The notes under the pieces are model-generated. The model searched no databases, had not been told where the DNA came from, and saw only the letters and a program-made list of their open reading frames with translations. A program made the translations under genes and the position numbers. From positions 558,001 through 622,000 of the forward strand of contig JAXMAN010000002.1 in the NCBI GenBank assembly GCA_046350355.1: a DNA stretch of 64,000 nt, read 5' to 3'. Below, in pieces: positions 51,804 to 60,113 of the stretch; the first letter of the stretch is position 1, and each line of letters begins with the position of its first letter. This stretch comes from UBA966 sp046350355 (GTDB taxonomy: Bacteria; Planctomycetota; Phycisphaerae; Phycisphaerales; SM1A02).

Positions 51804-52474
51804 TGCGCACGCCGACGCTCGCCACGCCCGCGACATTCGCCGCGCTGGCGACCGTGGCCGCGCTCGCCGCCGGCTGCAACGCCTTCCTCGAGAGCTACGC
51901 CGGCCGCCGCTACGCGCCCACGACGCAGGCCGAGGTCGTCGCCCAGGCGCCGCCGCAGTCGCAGGCGCAGCTCATCGGCGAGAGCGCCTTCGTCACGACC
52001 GACCAGTTCCAGGGGGATGCGCAGGCGCTCGAGGCCGCGCGCGCCGTGGGCGCGCAGATGGTGCAGTGGGACCGCGCGTGGGCGGGGCAGAAGACGCGGC
52101 TGGAGACGATGCCGATCTACCAGCGCGGCGTCGCGAACACCGGCACCTTCGTCAGCTACGTCTACCTGCCCGAGAGCAAGACGATGTGGCGCTACTTCGC
52201 GCGCTACTGGCGGCTGCGCTCGCCCGGCGAGGCGGCCGCGCCCGAGGCAGGCGCGCCCGTCGCGGAACCCGCGCCCGGCGCCGCGCCCGGCGCCGCGCCC
52301 GGCGCCGCACCCGTCGCGCCCGCACCCGCGCCGGCACCCGCGCCGCCCGCCGGCACCAGCGCCTCGACCCCCGGCACGGTCACATGCAGCCGCGGACTGC
52401 GCAGCCCGCTCGAGCTGCCCGTCTCGGCCGTGATCCACTCGCTCGGGAGCCGCAGCGCCTCGGGGCCGGCGTAG
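51800..52474 (+). CDS. Small lipoprotein with read-through tail
   Basis: Encodes 224 residues as open. The lipoprotein signal ends L-A-A-G-C near residue 26. The structured part (residues 27-145) includes YAPTTQAEVVAQAPPQSQAQLIGESAF and QFQGDAQALEAARAVGAQMVQWD and ends WRYFARYWRLRSPGE. The remainder is an Ala/Pro-rich tail including three GCGCCCGGCGCC repeats, then sequence that is antisense to the conserved end of the facing gene. The domain itself looks like a complete small alpha/beta lipoprotein family of unknown function. The frame overlaps the minus-strand neighbour by 271 bp, so the last ~80 residues are doubtful as conserved sequence. A TACACT box gives it a leaderless promoter. Confidence 0.65.
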   Translation: MMRTPTLATPATFAALATVAALAAGCNAFLESYAGRRYAPTTQAEVVAQAPPQSQAQLIGESAFVTTDQFQGDAQALEAARAVGAQMVQWDRAWAGQKTRLETMPIYQRGVANTGTFVSYVYLPESKTMWRYFARYWRLRSPGEAAAPEAGAPVAEPAPGAAPGAAPGAAPVAPAPAPAPAPPAGTSASTPGTVTCSRGLRSPLELPVSAVIHSLGSRSASGPA

Positions 52475-53571
52475 TCGACGATGTCGAGCGTGAGCAGCTT
52501 CACGACGCCGTCGGTGTCGCGGTCGCGGTAGCCCATCTGCGCGAGGCGCCCCGTGCCCTTCTCGATCGCGAGGTTCGTCGTCGCGCCCATCGTGTGGACG
52601 GCGACGAACTCGCAGTCGGCGTTGCCGACGAACCCCTCGCCCGTCTTCACCGCCAGCAGGCCCGCCTCGGGGACGAAGCGCGCGCGCAGGATCGAGATCG
52701 GCAGGCGCGCGATCCGCCGGTCGAAGGCGGCACGGCGCGGGTCGGTGAGCGCGATCGGCGGGCCCACGGTCGAGGTGATCGCGGCGCCCTGCGGCGTCGT
52801 GGCGATCTGGTACTGCTCGCGGTCCTTGCCCGCCGCGGCCTCCTCCTTGGTGGGCTGCAGCTTGCGCCAGGCGATGGTCTCGAGCGCCGTGCGCGGCCAG
52901 CGCACCTCGAGCGTCTCGGTGCGCTCCCAGAGGTCGCCGCCGCGCTGCACGCTCTGCGTCCCCATCTGCCGGTAGCCGGTCGCCGCGCGAACGCGCTCGG
53001 GGCCGCCCGCCCAGGTGATCCATCGGTCGATGGCGGCGAAGCCCGCCTCCTGCGCCTCCGGCGTGCCGTTGGGAATGACCTCGGTCGGCTCGATGTACTT
53101 GCGCGGCTCGGCGCGGAAGGCACGGCGGCAGTCCTCGGAGTCGAAGAAGTAGAGGCGGCCGTCCTGCACGAGGTAGCGACGCGCGTCGCCGAGCCCGCCC
53201 AGCGGTCCGGTGCGCGGGCACGCACCGCCGTTGGCGGCGGCGTAGCGCCAGGGCTCCTGCAGGAAGAGCTGGCGGGTGTTGGGTTCGGAGAAGAGGTAGC
53301 GGTAGCCGTCGTGGTCGACGAAGAGCTCGGGGCGCCCGGCCGCGCGCTGGTTGCGCAGCGCGACCACGGCGTCGTCGGTCATGATGCGTTCGGGCGGGAG
53401 CATCTGGTCGAGCGGCGGCGTCGCGGCGGGCGTCGCGGCGGGCGTCGGGGCCGGCGCTGCCGCCGGCGGATCCCCCGCGCGCACGTTCGCGGCGGGCAGG
53501 AGACCGCCCAGCGCGGCGATCAGGATCGCCAGGCGCAGGATCGGGGCAGACGAGGACGACGCGTGGGGCAT
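52204..53571 (-). CDS. Exported protein with YHS-like modules and LolA-like domain
   Basis: A 455-residue exported protein. The signal peptide ends near N-V-R-A-G (residue 33), followed by an Ala/Pro linker. Two YHS-like copper/metal modules follow at about residues 65-155: LFVDHDGYRYLFSEPNTRQLF and YLVQDGRLYFFDSEDCRRAF. The C-terminal ~230 residues (AIDRWITWAGGPERVRAATGYRQMG, TLEVRWPRTALETIAW, GFVGNADCEFVAVHTMG) resemble the half-barrel fold of LolA-type and outer-membrane lipoprotein-sorting proteins. YHS and LolA-like modules together are unusual. Real homology ends around SEWITAE; the low-complexity tail after that is antisense to the facing lipoprotein gene. TATGGT six bases before the ATG suggests a leaderless transcript. 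Confidence 0.75.
   Translation of the reverse strand: MPHASSSSAPILRLAILIAALGGLLPAANVRAGDPPAAAPAPTPAATPAATPPLDQMLPPERIMTDDAVVALRNQRAAGRPELFVDHDGYRYLFSEPNTRQLFLQEPWRYAAANGGACPRTGPLGGLGDARRYLVQDGRLYFFDSEDCRRAFRAEPRKYIEPTEVIPNGTPEAQEAGFAAIDRWITWAGGPERVRAATGYRQMGTQSVQRGGDLWERTETLEVRWPRTALETIAWRKLQPTKEEAAAGKDREQYQIATTPQGAAITSTVGPPIALTDPRRAAFDRRIARLPISILRARFVPEAGLLAVKTGEGFVGNADCEFVAVHTMGATTNLAIEKGTGRLAQMGYRDRDTDGVVKLLTLDIVDYAGPEALRLPSEWITAETGSSSGLRSPRLHVTVPGVEALVPAGGAGAGAGAGATGAAPGAAPGAAPGAGSATGAPASGAAASPGERSRQ
52271..52306 (+). repeat. Three 12-bp tandem repeats in overlapping coding tails
   Basis: Three copies of GCGCCCGGCGCC. Because the unit contains palindromic GGCGCC it codes for Ala/Pro/Gly-rich residues on both strands, which lets both facing reading frames stay open. 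Confidence 0.8.
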
Positions 53572-53577
53572 CGCTGA

Positions 53578-53583
53578 ACCATA
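53578..53583 (-). promoter_or_regulatory. -10 box TATGGT, leaderless spacing
   Basis: Minus-strand TATGGT with six bases to the ATG at 53571 of the YHS/LolA-like gene. Confidence 0.45.
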
Positions 53584-53611
53584 CCCCTTGCGCGCGGGTG
53601 CATCGGTGCGG

Positions 53612-53620
53612 GATGATACC
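53612..53620. promoter_or_regulatory. Overlapping -10-like hexamers upstream of dnaE2
   Basis: TATCAT reverse (53612-53617) and GATACC forward (53615-53620) overlap. The forward hexamer is one base before the LexA-like box and probably drives dnaE2. The reverse one could be a second promoter for the YHS/LolA-like gene. Confidence 0.35.
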
Positions 53621-53621
53621 C

Positions 53622-53636
53622 GAACAAAGACCAAAC
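53622..53636 (+). promoter_or_regulatory. LexA-like direct-repeat box upstream of dnaE2
   Basis: GAACAAAGACCAAAC is RAAC-N7-RAAC with the same spacing as the imuA box, directly downstream of a GATACC -10-like hexamer. The two boxes also share the ATACC that precedes them. Confidence 0.55.
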
Positions 53637-53670
53637 GCAAGCCCCCGGAATCCGGGTGGCGCCGCACCCG

Positions 53671-56600
53671 ATGCCCGAACGCGAGATCCACAAGATCCAC
53701 CCGCATCCGCACGAATCCACGCGTGCGCGCGCCGGCGCGCCGCCGGAGCCGGGCGCGCGCGCGCCCAGCGGCTTCGCGGAGCTCACCGCGCTGAGCAACT
53801 TCTCCTTCCTCGAGGGGGCGAGCCATCCGGAGGAGATGGTCGAGCGCGCCGCCGCGCTGGGGCTCGACGCGATCGCGATCGCCGACCGCCACTCGATGGC
53901 CGGCGTCGTGCGCGCGCATGTGGCCGCGAAGCAGCACGGACTCCCGCTGGTGGTGGGGACGCGCTGCGCCTTCGCGCTGGTGGACCGCCTCGACGCGGCG
54001 CAGCATCCCGCCGTCGCCGCGGAGCTGCCGCCGCACGAGCCGCGCGCGCCGCACGAGCCCACGCACCTGGAGCTCGTGCTGCTGGCGCAGGACCGCGGCG
54101 GCTACGCGCGCCTCTGCCGGCTGCTCACGCTGGGCAAGCGCCGCGCGGGGTGGACCGGCAGCCTCGCGGGCAGCGTCGCGGGGCTGGACGCGGGCGTCGA
54201 GCGCGCGGAGGAGGTGCGCGACGCCAGCGCCTGCCACCTGTGGCTGCACGACCTGCTCGACGCGTCGGTGCAGTCGCTGGGCGGCCCCGAGCCGGGCGAG
54301 TCCACCGGCGGCGTGCCCGAGGCGGAGCGCCCGCTCGCGCCCACCGCGCTGCCGGGCGTGCACGCGGTCGTGCTGCCGCCGCGCGGCTACGGCGCGATGA
54401 GCCAGCGCGTCCTCGAGGCGCTGCGCTGGCTGCGCGGGGTCTTCGACGCGGACCGCCTCTCGCTGGCGCTCTGGAGCCACGGCGAGCCCGACGACGAGCT
54501 GCGCCTGCTGCAGTCGGAGTGGCTCGCGGACGAGGTCGGCGTCCCGCTGGTGGCCGCCAACGACCCGCACTGCCACGATCCCGCGCGCCAGCCGCTGCAG
54601 GACGCGCTCGTGGCGGTGCGCGCGGGCTGCTCGCTGCAGGAGCTGCGCGCGGCGATGTGGCGCGAGCCCTTCGAGCTGGCGCAGGGGCGCCCGCCGCTGC
54701 GCGACCGCCTCTTCCTGGGCGACGCGCGCCACCTGAAGTCGCGCGCGCAGCTCGAGCACGCCCTCGCGCGCGTCCCGCCGGCGCGGCGCGCGCAGGCCTT
54801 CGCGCGCAGCGCGGAGATCGCGCGCCGCTGCGCGGGCTTCAGCCTCGACCAGCTCCGCTACCGCTACCCGCGCGAGGTCGTCCCCCCCGGACGCACGCCG
54901 ATGCAGCACCTGCGCGCGCTCGTGGAGGAGGGCGCGCTCGGGCGCTGGCCGCAGGGCGTGCCCGCGCGCGTGCGCGCGCAGCTCGAGCACGAGTTCTCCA
55001 TCGTCGGCGACCTCGACTACGCCTGCTACTTCCTCACGGTGCACTCGATCGTCGCCTTCGCGCGCTCGCGCGGGATCCTCTGCCAGGGGCGCGGCGCCGC
55101 GGCCAACAGCGCCATCTGCTACTGCCTGGGCATCACCGCGGTGGATCCCACGCGCGTGGAGATGCTCTTCGAGCGCTTCATCAGCCGCGAGCGCGACGAG
55201 CCGCCGGACATCGACGTGGACTTCGAGCACGAGCGGCGCGAGGAGGTCATCCAGTTCATCTACCGCACCTACGGGCGCTCGCGCGCGGCGCTCTGCGCCG
55301 AGGTGGTCAGCTACCGCAGCCGCAGCGCGATCCGCGACGTCGGCAAGGCGCTGGGGCTGGAGCAGCGCCTGGTCGACGCGCTCGCCGGCGGCGTCGACTG
55401 GTGGAACGAGGCGCTGGGCATGGACGGCGCCCCCGCGGGCGTGCGCGAGGCGAGCCTGGCGCGCGCGCGGGAGACGGGGCTCGATCCCGACGACCCGCGG
55501 CTGGTGCGCCTCTTCGCGCTCGCCTCGCAGCTGCGCGGCTTCCCGCGCCACCTCTCGCAGCATGTCGGCGGCTTCATCATCACCGAGGATCCCCTCTGCG
55601 AGCTCGTGCCCGTGCGCAACGCGACGATGGACCGGCGCACCATCGTCGAGTGGGACAAGGACGACATCGAGGCGATGGGCATGCTCAAGGTGGACGTGCT
55701 CGCGCTGGGCATGCTCACCGCGGTGCGCAAGGCGCTCGCCTTCGATCCCTGGCCCGCCTTCCACGAGGTGCCCGCGGAGGATCCCGCCGTCTACGACATG
55801 GTCTCGCGCGCGGACACGGTGGGGGTCTTCCAGATCGAGAGCCGCGCGCAGATGAGCATGCTGCCGCGCCTGCGGCCGCGCTGCTACTACGACCTGGTCA
55901 TCGAGGTCGCGCTGGTGCGCCCGGGCCCGATCCAGGGGGACATGGTCCATCCCTACCTGCGCCGGCGCAACGGCGAGGAGCCGGCGGAGTACCCCAACGC
56001 GGACATCGAGCGCGTGCTCGGGCGCACGCTGGGGGTGCCCCTCTTCCAGGAGCAGGCGATGGCGCTGGCGGTGATCGCCGCGGGCTTCACCCCCGGCCAG
56101 GCGGACGAGCTGCGCCGCGCGATCGCCGCGTGGAAGCGCCGCGGCAACCAGATCGTGCGCTTCGGCGAGATGCTCGAGGCGGGGATGCTCGCGCGCGGCT
56201 ACACGCGCCTCTTCGCGCAGCAGGTCTTCCGGCAGATCCAGGGCTTCTCCGGCTACGGCTTCCCCGAGAGCCACGCGGCGAGCTTCGCGCTGCTGGTCTA
56301 CGTCTCGGCGTGGCTGAAGCGGCATCGCCCCGAGGCCTTCCTGGCGGGGCTGCTCAACAGCCAGCCGATGGGCTTCTACGCGCCCGCGCAGCTCGTGCGC
56401 GACGCGCGCGAGCACGGCGTGGAGGTGCGCCCCACGGACGTGCACGCGAGCGCGTGGGACTGCACGCTCGAGCCGTGCGCGGCCGCGCGCGCCGTGCGCC
56501 TGGGGCTGCGCATGGTCTCGGGGCTCGCGCAGGCCGACGGCGAGCGCATCGCCGCGGCGGTGGCGGCGGCGCCCGCCCCCTTCGCCAGCGTCGAGTCGCT

Positions 56601-57267
56601 CTGGCGCGCCAGCGGCTGCAGCCTGGGCGCGCTGCGGCGGCTGGCCGCGGCGGACGCCTTCGGCAGCATGGGCCTCTCGCGCCAGCAGGCGCTCTGGCAG
56701 ATCCGCGCGCTGCGCGACCTCGACGCGCCCGTGCTGGACGAGGCGGCGCACGAGGGAGCCACGCTCTTCGACATGGCGCCGCAGCCGCTGCCCCCGGTGC
56801 CGCGGCTGCGCGAGGTCGCCGCCGACTACGCCAGCACCGGGCTCTCGCTCAAGGACCACCCGATGCGCTTCCTGCGCCGCTCGCTCGAGCGCCGCGGCGC
56901 CGTCGTCTGCGCGCAGCTTCGCGCCATCGGCGAGGCGGCCGAGCGCGCCGGGGAGGCGCGCGCGCCGCGCGCGCCGCGCGCGACGGTCGCGGGGCTCGTG
57001 CTCTGCCGGCAGCGGCCCGCGACGGCGGGGGGCATCGTCTTCATGACGCTCGAGGACGAGACGGGCGTCGCCAACCTCGTCGTGCATCCGCGCGTCTACG
57101 AGGAGCACCGGCGCACCGCGCGCCACGCGGTCGCGCTGCTGGTGCAGGGGCGCGTCGAGCACCGCAGCGGGGTGACGCACCTCATCGCGCGGCGGCTGGT
57201 CGACCTGACGCAGGCGCTCGGGCGCGCGGGATCGCCGCTGGCCTCGCAGTCGCGCGATTTCCACTGA
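53671..57267 (+). CDS. dnaE2: Error-prone DNA polymerase III alpha homologue
   Basis: About 1198 residues (1203 from the alternative GTG at 53656) of the DnaE2 class, the translesion polymerase of the ImuA-ImuB-DnaE2 mutasome. The PHP domain starts FAELTALSNFSFLEGASHPEE. Catalytic Asp residues are in PPDIDVDFEHERREE, and QGRGAAANSAICYCLGI and DKDDIEAMGMLKVDVLALGM are in the palm/thumb. The tandem HhH/fingers part carries GFTPGQADELRRAIAAWK and SGYGFPESHAASFA. The C-terminus has the OB domain (TVAGLVLCRQRPATAGGIVFMTLED). It is longer than usual (about 1050-1150), mainly from an inserted Pro/Gly/Glu-rich stretch near residues 190-230. The LexA-like box lies 34 bases upstream of the ATG. Confidence 0.94.
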   Translation: MPEREIHKIHPHPHESTRARAGAPPEPGARAPSGFAELTALSNFSFLEGASHPEEMVERAAALGLDAIAIADRHSMAGVVRAHVAAKQHGLPLVVGTRCAFALVDRLDAAQHPAVAAELPPHEPRAPHEPTHLELVLLAQDRGGYARLCRLLTLGKRRAGWTGSLAGSVAGLDAGVERAEEVRDASACHLWLHDLLDASVQSLGGPEPGESTGGVPEAERPLAPTALPGVHAVVLPPRGYGAMSQRVLEALRWLRGVFDADRLSLALWSHGEPDDELRLLQSEWLADEVGVPLVAANDPHCHDPARQPLQDALVAVRAGCSLQELRAAMWREPFELAQGRPPLRDRLFLGDARHLKSRAQLEHALARVPPARRAQAFARSAEIARRCAGFSLDQLRYRYPREVVPPGRTPMQHLRALVEEGALGRWPQGVPARVRAQLEHEFSIVGDLDYACYFLTVHSIVAFARSRGILCQGRGAAANSAICYCLGITAVDPTRVEMLFERFISRERDEPPDIDVDFEHERREEVIQFIYRTYGRSRAALCAEVVSYRSRSAIRDVGKALGLEQRLVDALAGGVDWWNEALGMDGAPAGVREASLARARETGLDPDDPRLVRLFALASQLRGFPRHLSQHVGGFIITEDPLCELVPVRNATMDRRTIVEWDKDDIEAMGMLKVDVLALGMLTAVRKALAFDPWPAFHEVPAEDPAVYDMVSRADTVGVFQIESRAQMSMLPRLRPRCYYDLVIEVALVRPGPIQGDMVHPYLRRRNGEEPAEYPNADIERVLGRTLGVPLFQEQAMALAVIAAGFTPGQADELRRAIAAWKRRGNQIVRFGEMLEAGMLARGYTRLFAQQVFRQIQGFSGYGFPESHAASFALLVYVSAWLKRHRPEAFLAGLLNSQPMGFYAPAQLVRDAREHGVEVRPTDVHASAWDCTLEPCAAARAVRLGLRMVSGLAQADGERIAAAVAAAPAPFASVESLWRASGCSLGALRRLAAADAFGSMGLSRQQALWQIRALRDLDAPVLDEAAHEGATLFDMAPQPLPPVPRLREVAADYASTGLSLKDHPMRFLRRSLERRGAVVCAQLRAIGEAAERAGEARAPRAPRATVAGLVLCRQRPATAGGIVFMTLEDETGVANLVVHPRVYEEHRRTARHAVALLVQGRVEHRSGVTHLIARRLVDLTQALGRAGSPLASQSRDFH

Positions 57268-57339
57268 TGCAGCGTCGGGCGGGGGGGGACGCGCGTGGCG
57301 CGGGCGCCGCGCGCCGCGCGCCTCGCGCCGCCCACGCAC

Positions 57340-57345
57340 TAGCAT
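57340..57345 (+). promoter_or_regulatory. -10 box TAGCAT
   Basis: TAGCAT, 15 bases before the ATG at 57361 of the membrane-protein gene. Confidence 0.4.
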
Positions 57346-57360
57346 CCGTGCGGGGATCCC

Positions 57361-57858
57361 ATGGAACAGCAGACCGCACCGCCGATCATTCCCGCCCCCG
57401 CGATCAGCGACGCACGCCAGGCGGAGCGGCTGGACGATCTGCTGCGCACCCTGGGCGTCATGCATGCCGTCCTCGCGGGGCTCTGCTTCCTGGGCGCGGG
57501 GATCGCGGTCGTCGCCGTGGTCTTCGTGCGCCTCGCCCTCTCCGATCCGAACTTCACGAAGGGCGCCGCCGCCGGGCAGAACCCACCGCCACCCTGGTTC
57601 TTCGACATGATCGTCGTCGTGTACGGAGCGATGGCGGTCGTCGCGTTCCTCCTGATGCTGGCGAACATCGCCGCGTCGGTGTGCGCCTTCCGCCGCCGCG
57701 GCCGGATCTTCCTCATGATCGTCTCGAGCCTGAACTGCCCCTTCTTCCCCATCGGCACCGCACAGGGCGTCTTCGGGCTGATCGTGCTGCTGCGCCCCGG
57801 GATGCGCGAGCGCTTCGAGGCGACCGTCCCGCCGCCGCTCCCGGGGAGCGCGGCGTGA
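57361..57858 (+). CDS. Small integral membrane protein
   Basis: A 165-residue protein with three clear TM segments (about residues 32-58, 78-104 and 112-143). A ~20-residue acidic/Pro N-terminus precedes them, and a Pro-rich tail ends PPPLPGS. Cys-free loops with FRRRGR between TM2 and TM3 suggest cytosolic placement of that loop. No family is recognised; it resembles small uncharacterised membrane proteins with an F-x-x-R-R/K motif. The stop overlaps the GTG start of the S41-like lipoprotein gene (GTGA), so the two are coupled and may act together in the envelope. Confidence 0.75.
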   Translation: MEQQTAPPIIPAPAISDARQAERLDDLLRTLGVMHAVLAGLCFLGAGIAVVAVVFVRLALSDPNFTKGAAAGQNPPPPWFFDMIVVVYGAMAVVAFLLMLANIAASVCAFRRRGRIFLMIVSSLNCPFFPIGTAQGVFGLIVLLRPGMRERFEATVPPPLPGSAA

Positions 57859-58976
57859 ATCGGGCGCGCGTCGGCGGAGCGATCGCGCTGCTGCTGTCGG
57901 CGTCGTGCGCGCCGGCGCCCGCGCCCACCCACGCGCCGCCGCCGCCCGCCGCGCCCGCGGCGTCGTCCGCCGCGTCGTCCGCCGCCACCGACTTCCCCAG
58001 CGAGCAGGTGCTCGCCGCGCTCCACGACCACTGGCTCCTGCGCGACCGCGTCGACTGGCCGCAGGCGGAGCGCGCGTACCGCGCGGCGATCGCGGCGGCC
58101 ACCGACGACGCCGCGCGCGCGAAGGCGGCCGTCGCGCTGCTGGCCTCGCAGGACGATGTCCACTCGAACCTGCAGTGGCAGGGACGCAGCTTCTCGCACT
58201 ATCACGGCTTCAGCGAGGAGGAGCTCGCGCGCCTGCGGCCGCTGATGGAGCGCGACCGCGCGCAGACGGGGCGCTTCGAGGGGCGGATGCTCTCCGACGG
58301 CGTCGCGTACCTCGTCGTGCCCACCGTCCCCGTCGCGGGGGCCGAGCCGGTCGCCGCCGCCTCGCGCCAGCTCCAGGAGCTCGTCGCGCGCCTGGCGCGC
58401 GAAGGCGCGCGTTCGTGGATCGTCGACCTGCGCCTCAACGGCGGCGGCAACATCATGCCGATGCTCGCGGGGCTGCGCCCGCTGCTGGGCACCGGCGTCG
58501 TGGCCACGAGCGTCGACGCGCGCGGCGCCCGCGTGAACGCCTGGGTGCTCGCCCCCGACGGCGTGCGCATGCGCGACGCCGCGGGCGAGCGGCTCCTCGC
58601 GCCGCTGGATGCCGCGGGCGAGCCCGTCGCGGCGCAGGCGCCCGTCGCCGTGCTCCTGGGGCCGATGACGCGCAGCTCCGGCGAGGGGCTCGCGCTCGCC
58701 TTCCGCGGCCGCCCGCGCTGCGTCCTGGTGGGCGAGCCGACCGCGCGCGGCTACTGCACCGGACTCGAGCCGGTGGCGCTCCCCGGGGGCGGCACGCTGA
58801 TGCTGGCGACCTCCTTCATGGCCGACCGCGCGGGCCACGCCTGCACCGACTGCATCGCGCCCGAGATCGCCGTCGCGGGCGAGGCGAACTTCGACGATCC
58901 CGCCGCGGATCCTGCGGTGCGCGCGGCCGCCGAGCGCATCCGTGCGCCGAACGCCGCGGGCCGGCCCGGCTCCTGA
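57855..58976 (+). CDS. S41-family (tail-specific protease-like) lipoprotein
   Basis: A 373-residue lipoprotein; the signal ends S-A-S-C near residue 18, followed by a Pro/Ala linker. The S41 (TSPc/IRBP) peptidase fold starts with a helical cap (LAALHDHWLLRDRVDWPQ). RSWIVDLRLNGGGNIMPMLAGLRPL and TRSSGEGLALAFRGRPRCVLVGEPTARGY then give the core. The nucleophile Ser sits in SSGEG. The segment after VGEPT ends in A-R-G-Y rather than the F-G-K-G of Tsp-type enzymes, so it is closer to the S41A/IRBP-like branch than to CtpA. No PDZ domain is visible. Its GTG overlaps the stop of the membrane-protein gene by 4 bp. Confidence 0.82.
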   Translation: MNRARVGGAIALLLSASCAPAPAPTHAPPPPAAPAASSAASSAATDFPSEQVLAALHDHWLLRDRVDWPQAERAYRAAIAAATDDAARAKAAVALLASQDDVHSNLQWQGRSFSHYHGFSEEELARLRPLMERDRAQTGRFEGRMLSDGVAYLVVPTVPVAGAEPVAAASRQLQELVARLAREGARSWIVDLRLNGGGNIMPMLAGLRPLLGTGVVATSVDARGARVNAWVLAPDGVRMRDAAGERLLAPLDAAGEPVAAQAPVAVLLGPMTRSSGEGLALAFRGRPRCVLVGEPTARGYCTGLEPVALPGGGTLMLATSFMADRAGHACTDCIAPEIAVAGEANFDDPAADPAVRAAAERIRAPNAAGRPGS

Positions 58977-58979
58977 CCG

Positions 58980-60107
58980 CTACTTGCGCTCCGGCTGCAC
59001 CAGCAGCACGTGGTAGGGCTCGCCGGGATTCGGGCCGCGGTTGATCTGCGCGGTCGTGACGAGCATCTCGCCGTCGGGGCGCATCGCGATCGAGTCGGGC
59101 CAGCGCAGCTCGTGGCCCTGCACGATCGTCGAGAGGGTGTTCGTCGCGGGATCGAAGGCCTTGATCGCGTTGTCGCAGATCGAGGTGATGTAGACGCGCC
59201 CGTCGGGGCCGAAGGCGAGCCCGTCCGCGGGGCCGGTCGTGCCCACCGCGCGCACGCGCGCGGAGAGCTCGGACTCGTTGAGCGTCTCGTCGCGCAGCGC
59301 GGAGGCGGGGATGCAGTAGAGCGTCTCGCCCGTGAGCGCCTGGTAGTAGAGGAGGCTGCGCTGCGGATCGAAGGCGATGCCGTCGACATGCACCATCGGC
59401 GTCCGCCCGTCGCGCAGCCAGGGCTTCCCGTCGATGACCAGCGGGATGCGCTGCGCGTGCGTCGAGGGGTCGTTCTCCAGCCGTCGCAGCATGCGTCCGG
59501 TGCGCGTGTTCAGCACCAGGATCGCGCCCGTGCCCGAGTCGGAGATGTACGCCGCGTTGTTGGCCGGGTCGAAGCGGATGTCGTTGAGGTACGCGCCCGG
59601 GGGCGTCGCCTGCGGCGCGAACTGGATCGTGCGCACCACGGAGTTGCTCGCGAGGTCGATCTGCACGAGCTTGGGCGCGCCGGGGACGACGCCCTTGAAC
59701 TCGGGGTTGCCCGCATCGAGCGCCCAGAGGTAGCCCTGGCCGTCGGCGACGACGCTCTGCACGCAGACGAATCGGTCGGCGGGATCGTTGCCCGGCTCCC
59801 AACTCTGCCAGCGCAGGTCCGCGGGATAGGGCACGACGCTGCCGTCGGGGCGCAGCTCGCCGACGGAGAAGGGCATCACGCCGCCCCAGCGCGGGTAGCA
59901 GACGAAGACGCGCCCGTCGGCGGTCGTGGTGATGCCCGTCCACTGGCGGTCGCCGCTGGCGATGGTGCGCATCGATCCGGAGGCCGGCGCGGTCGAGACG
60001 ACGATCTCGGGGACGCCGCGGCAGGAGGCGAGCGTCGCCGCCGCCGTGGCGAGCAGGGTGCAGCGGAGCAGGTGCGTCAGGAGCGGGCGGCGATGGCGCG
60101 GGTGCAT
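58980..60107 (-). CDS. Lipoprotein of the major royal jelly protein/yellow beta-propeller family
   Basis: A 375-residue lipoprotein with lipobox L-A-S-C near residue 29. The rest is a six-bladed beta-propeller with the MRJP/yellow pattern: FVCVQSVVADGQGYLWALDAG, PKLVQIDLASNSVVRTI, LNDIRFDPANNAAYISDSGTG, VDGIAFDPQRSLLYYQAL and ADGLAFGPDGRVYITS. Bacterial members are related to SMP-30/gluconolactonase propellers and may bind metal-coordinated small molecules; the substrate is unknown. It converges on the S41 gene with three bases between the stops. GACACT lies six bases before the ATG, matching the leaderless pattern. Confidence 0.85.
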   Translation of the reverse strand: MHPRHRRPLLTHLLRCTLLATAAATLASCRGVPEIVVSTAPASGSMRTIASGDRQWTGITTTADGRVFVCYPRWGGVMPFSVGELRPDGSVVPYPADLRWQSWEPGNDPADRFVCVQSVVADGQGYLWALDAGNPEFKGVVPGAPKLVQIDLASNSVVRTIQFAPQATPPGAYLNDIRFDPANNAAYISDSGTGAILVLNTRTGRMLRRLENDPSTHAQRIPLVIDGKPWLRDGRTPMVHVDGIAFDPQRSLLYYQALTGETLYCIPASALRDETLNESELSARVRAVGTTGPADGLAFGPDGRVYITSICDNAIKAFDPATNTLSTIVQGHELRWPDSIAMRPDGEMLVTTAQINRGPNPGEPYHVLLVQPERK

Positions 60108-60113
60108 CGCGGC

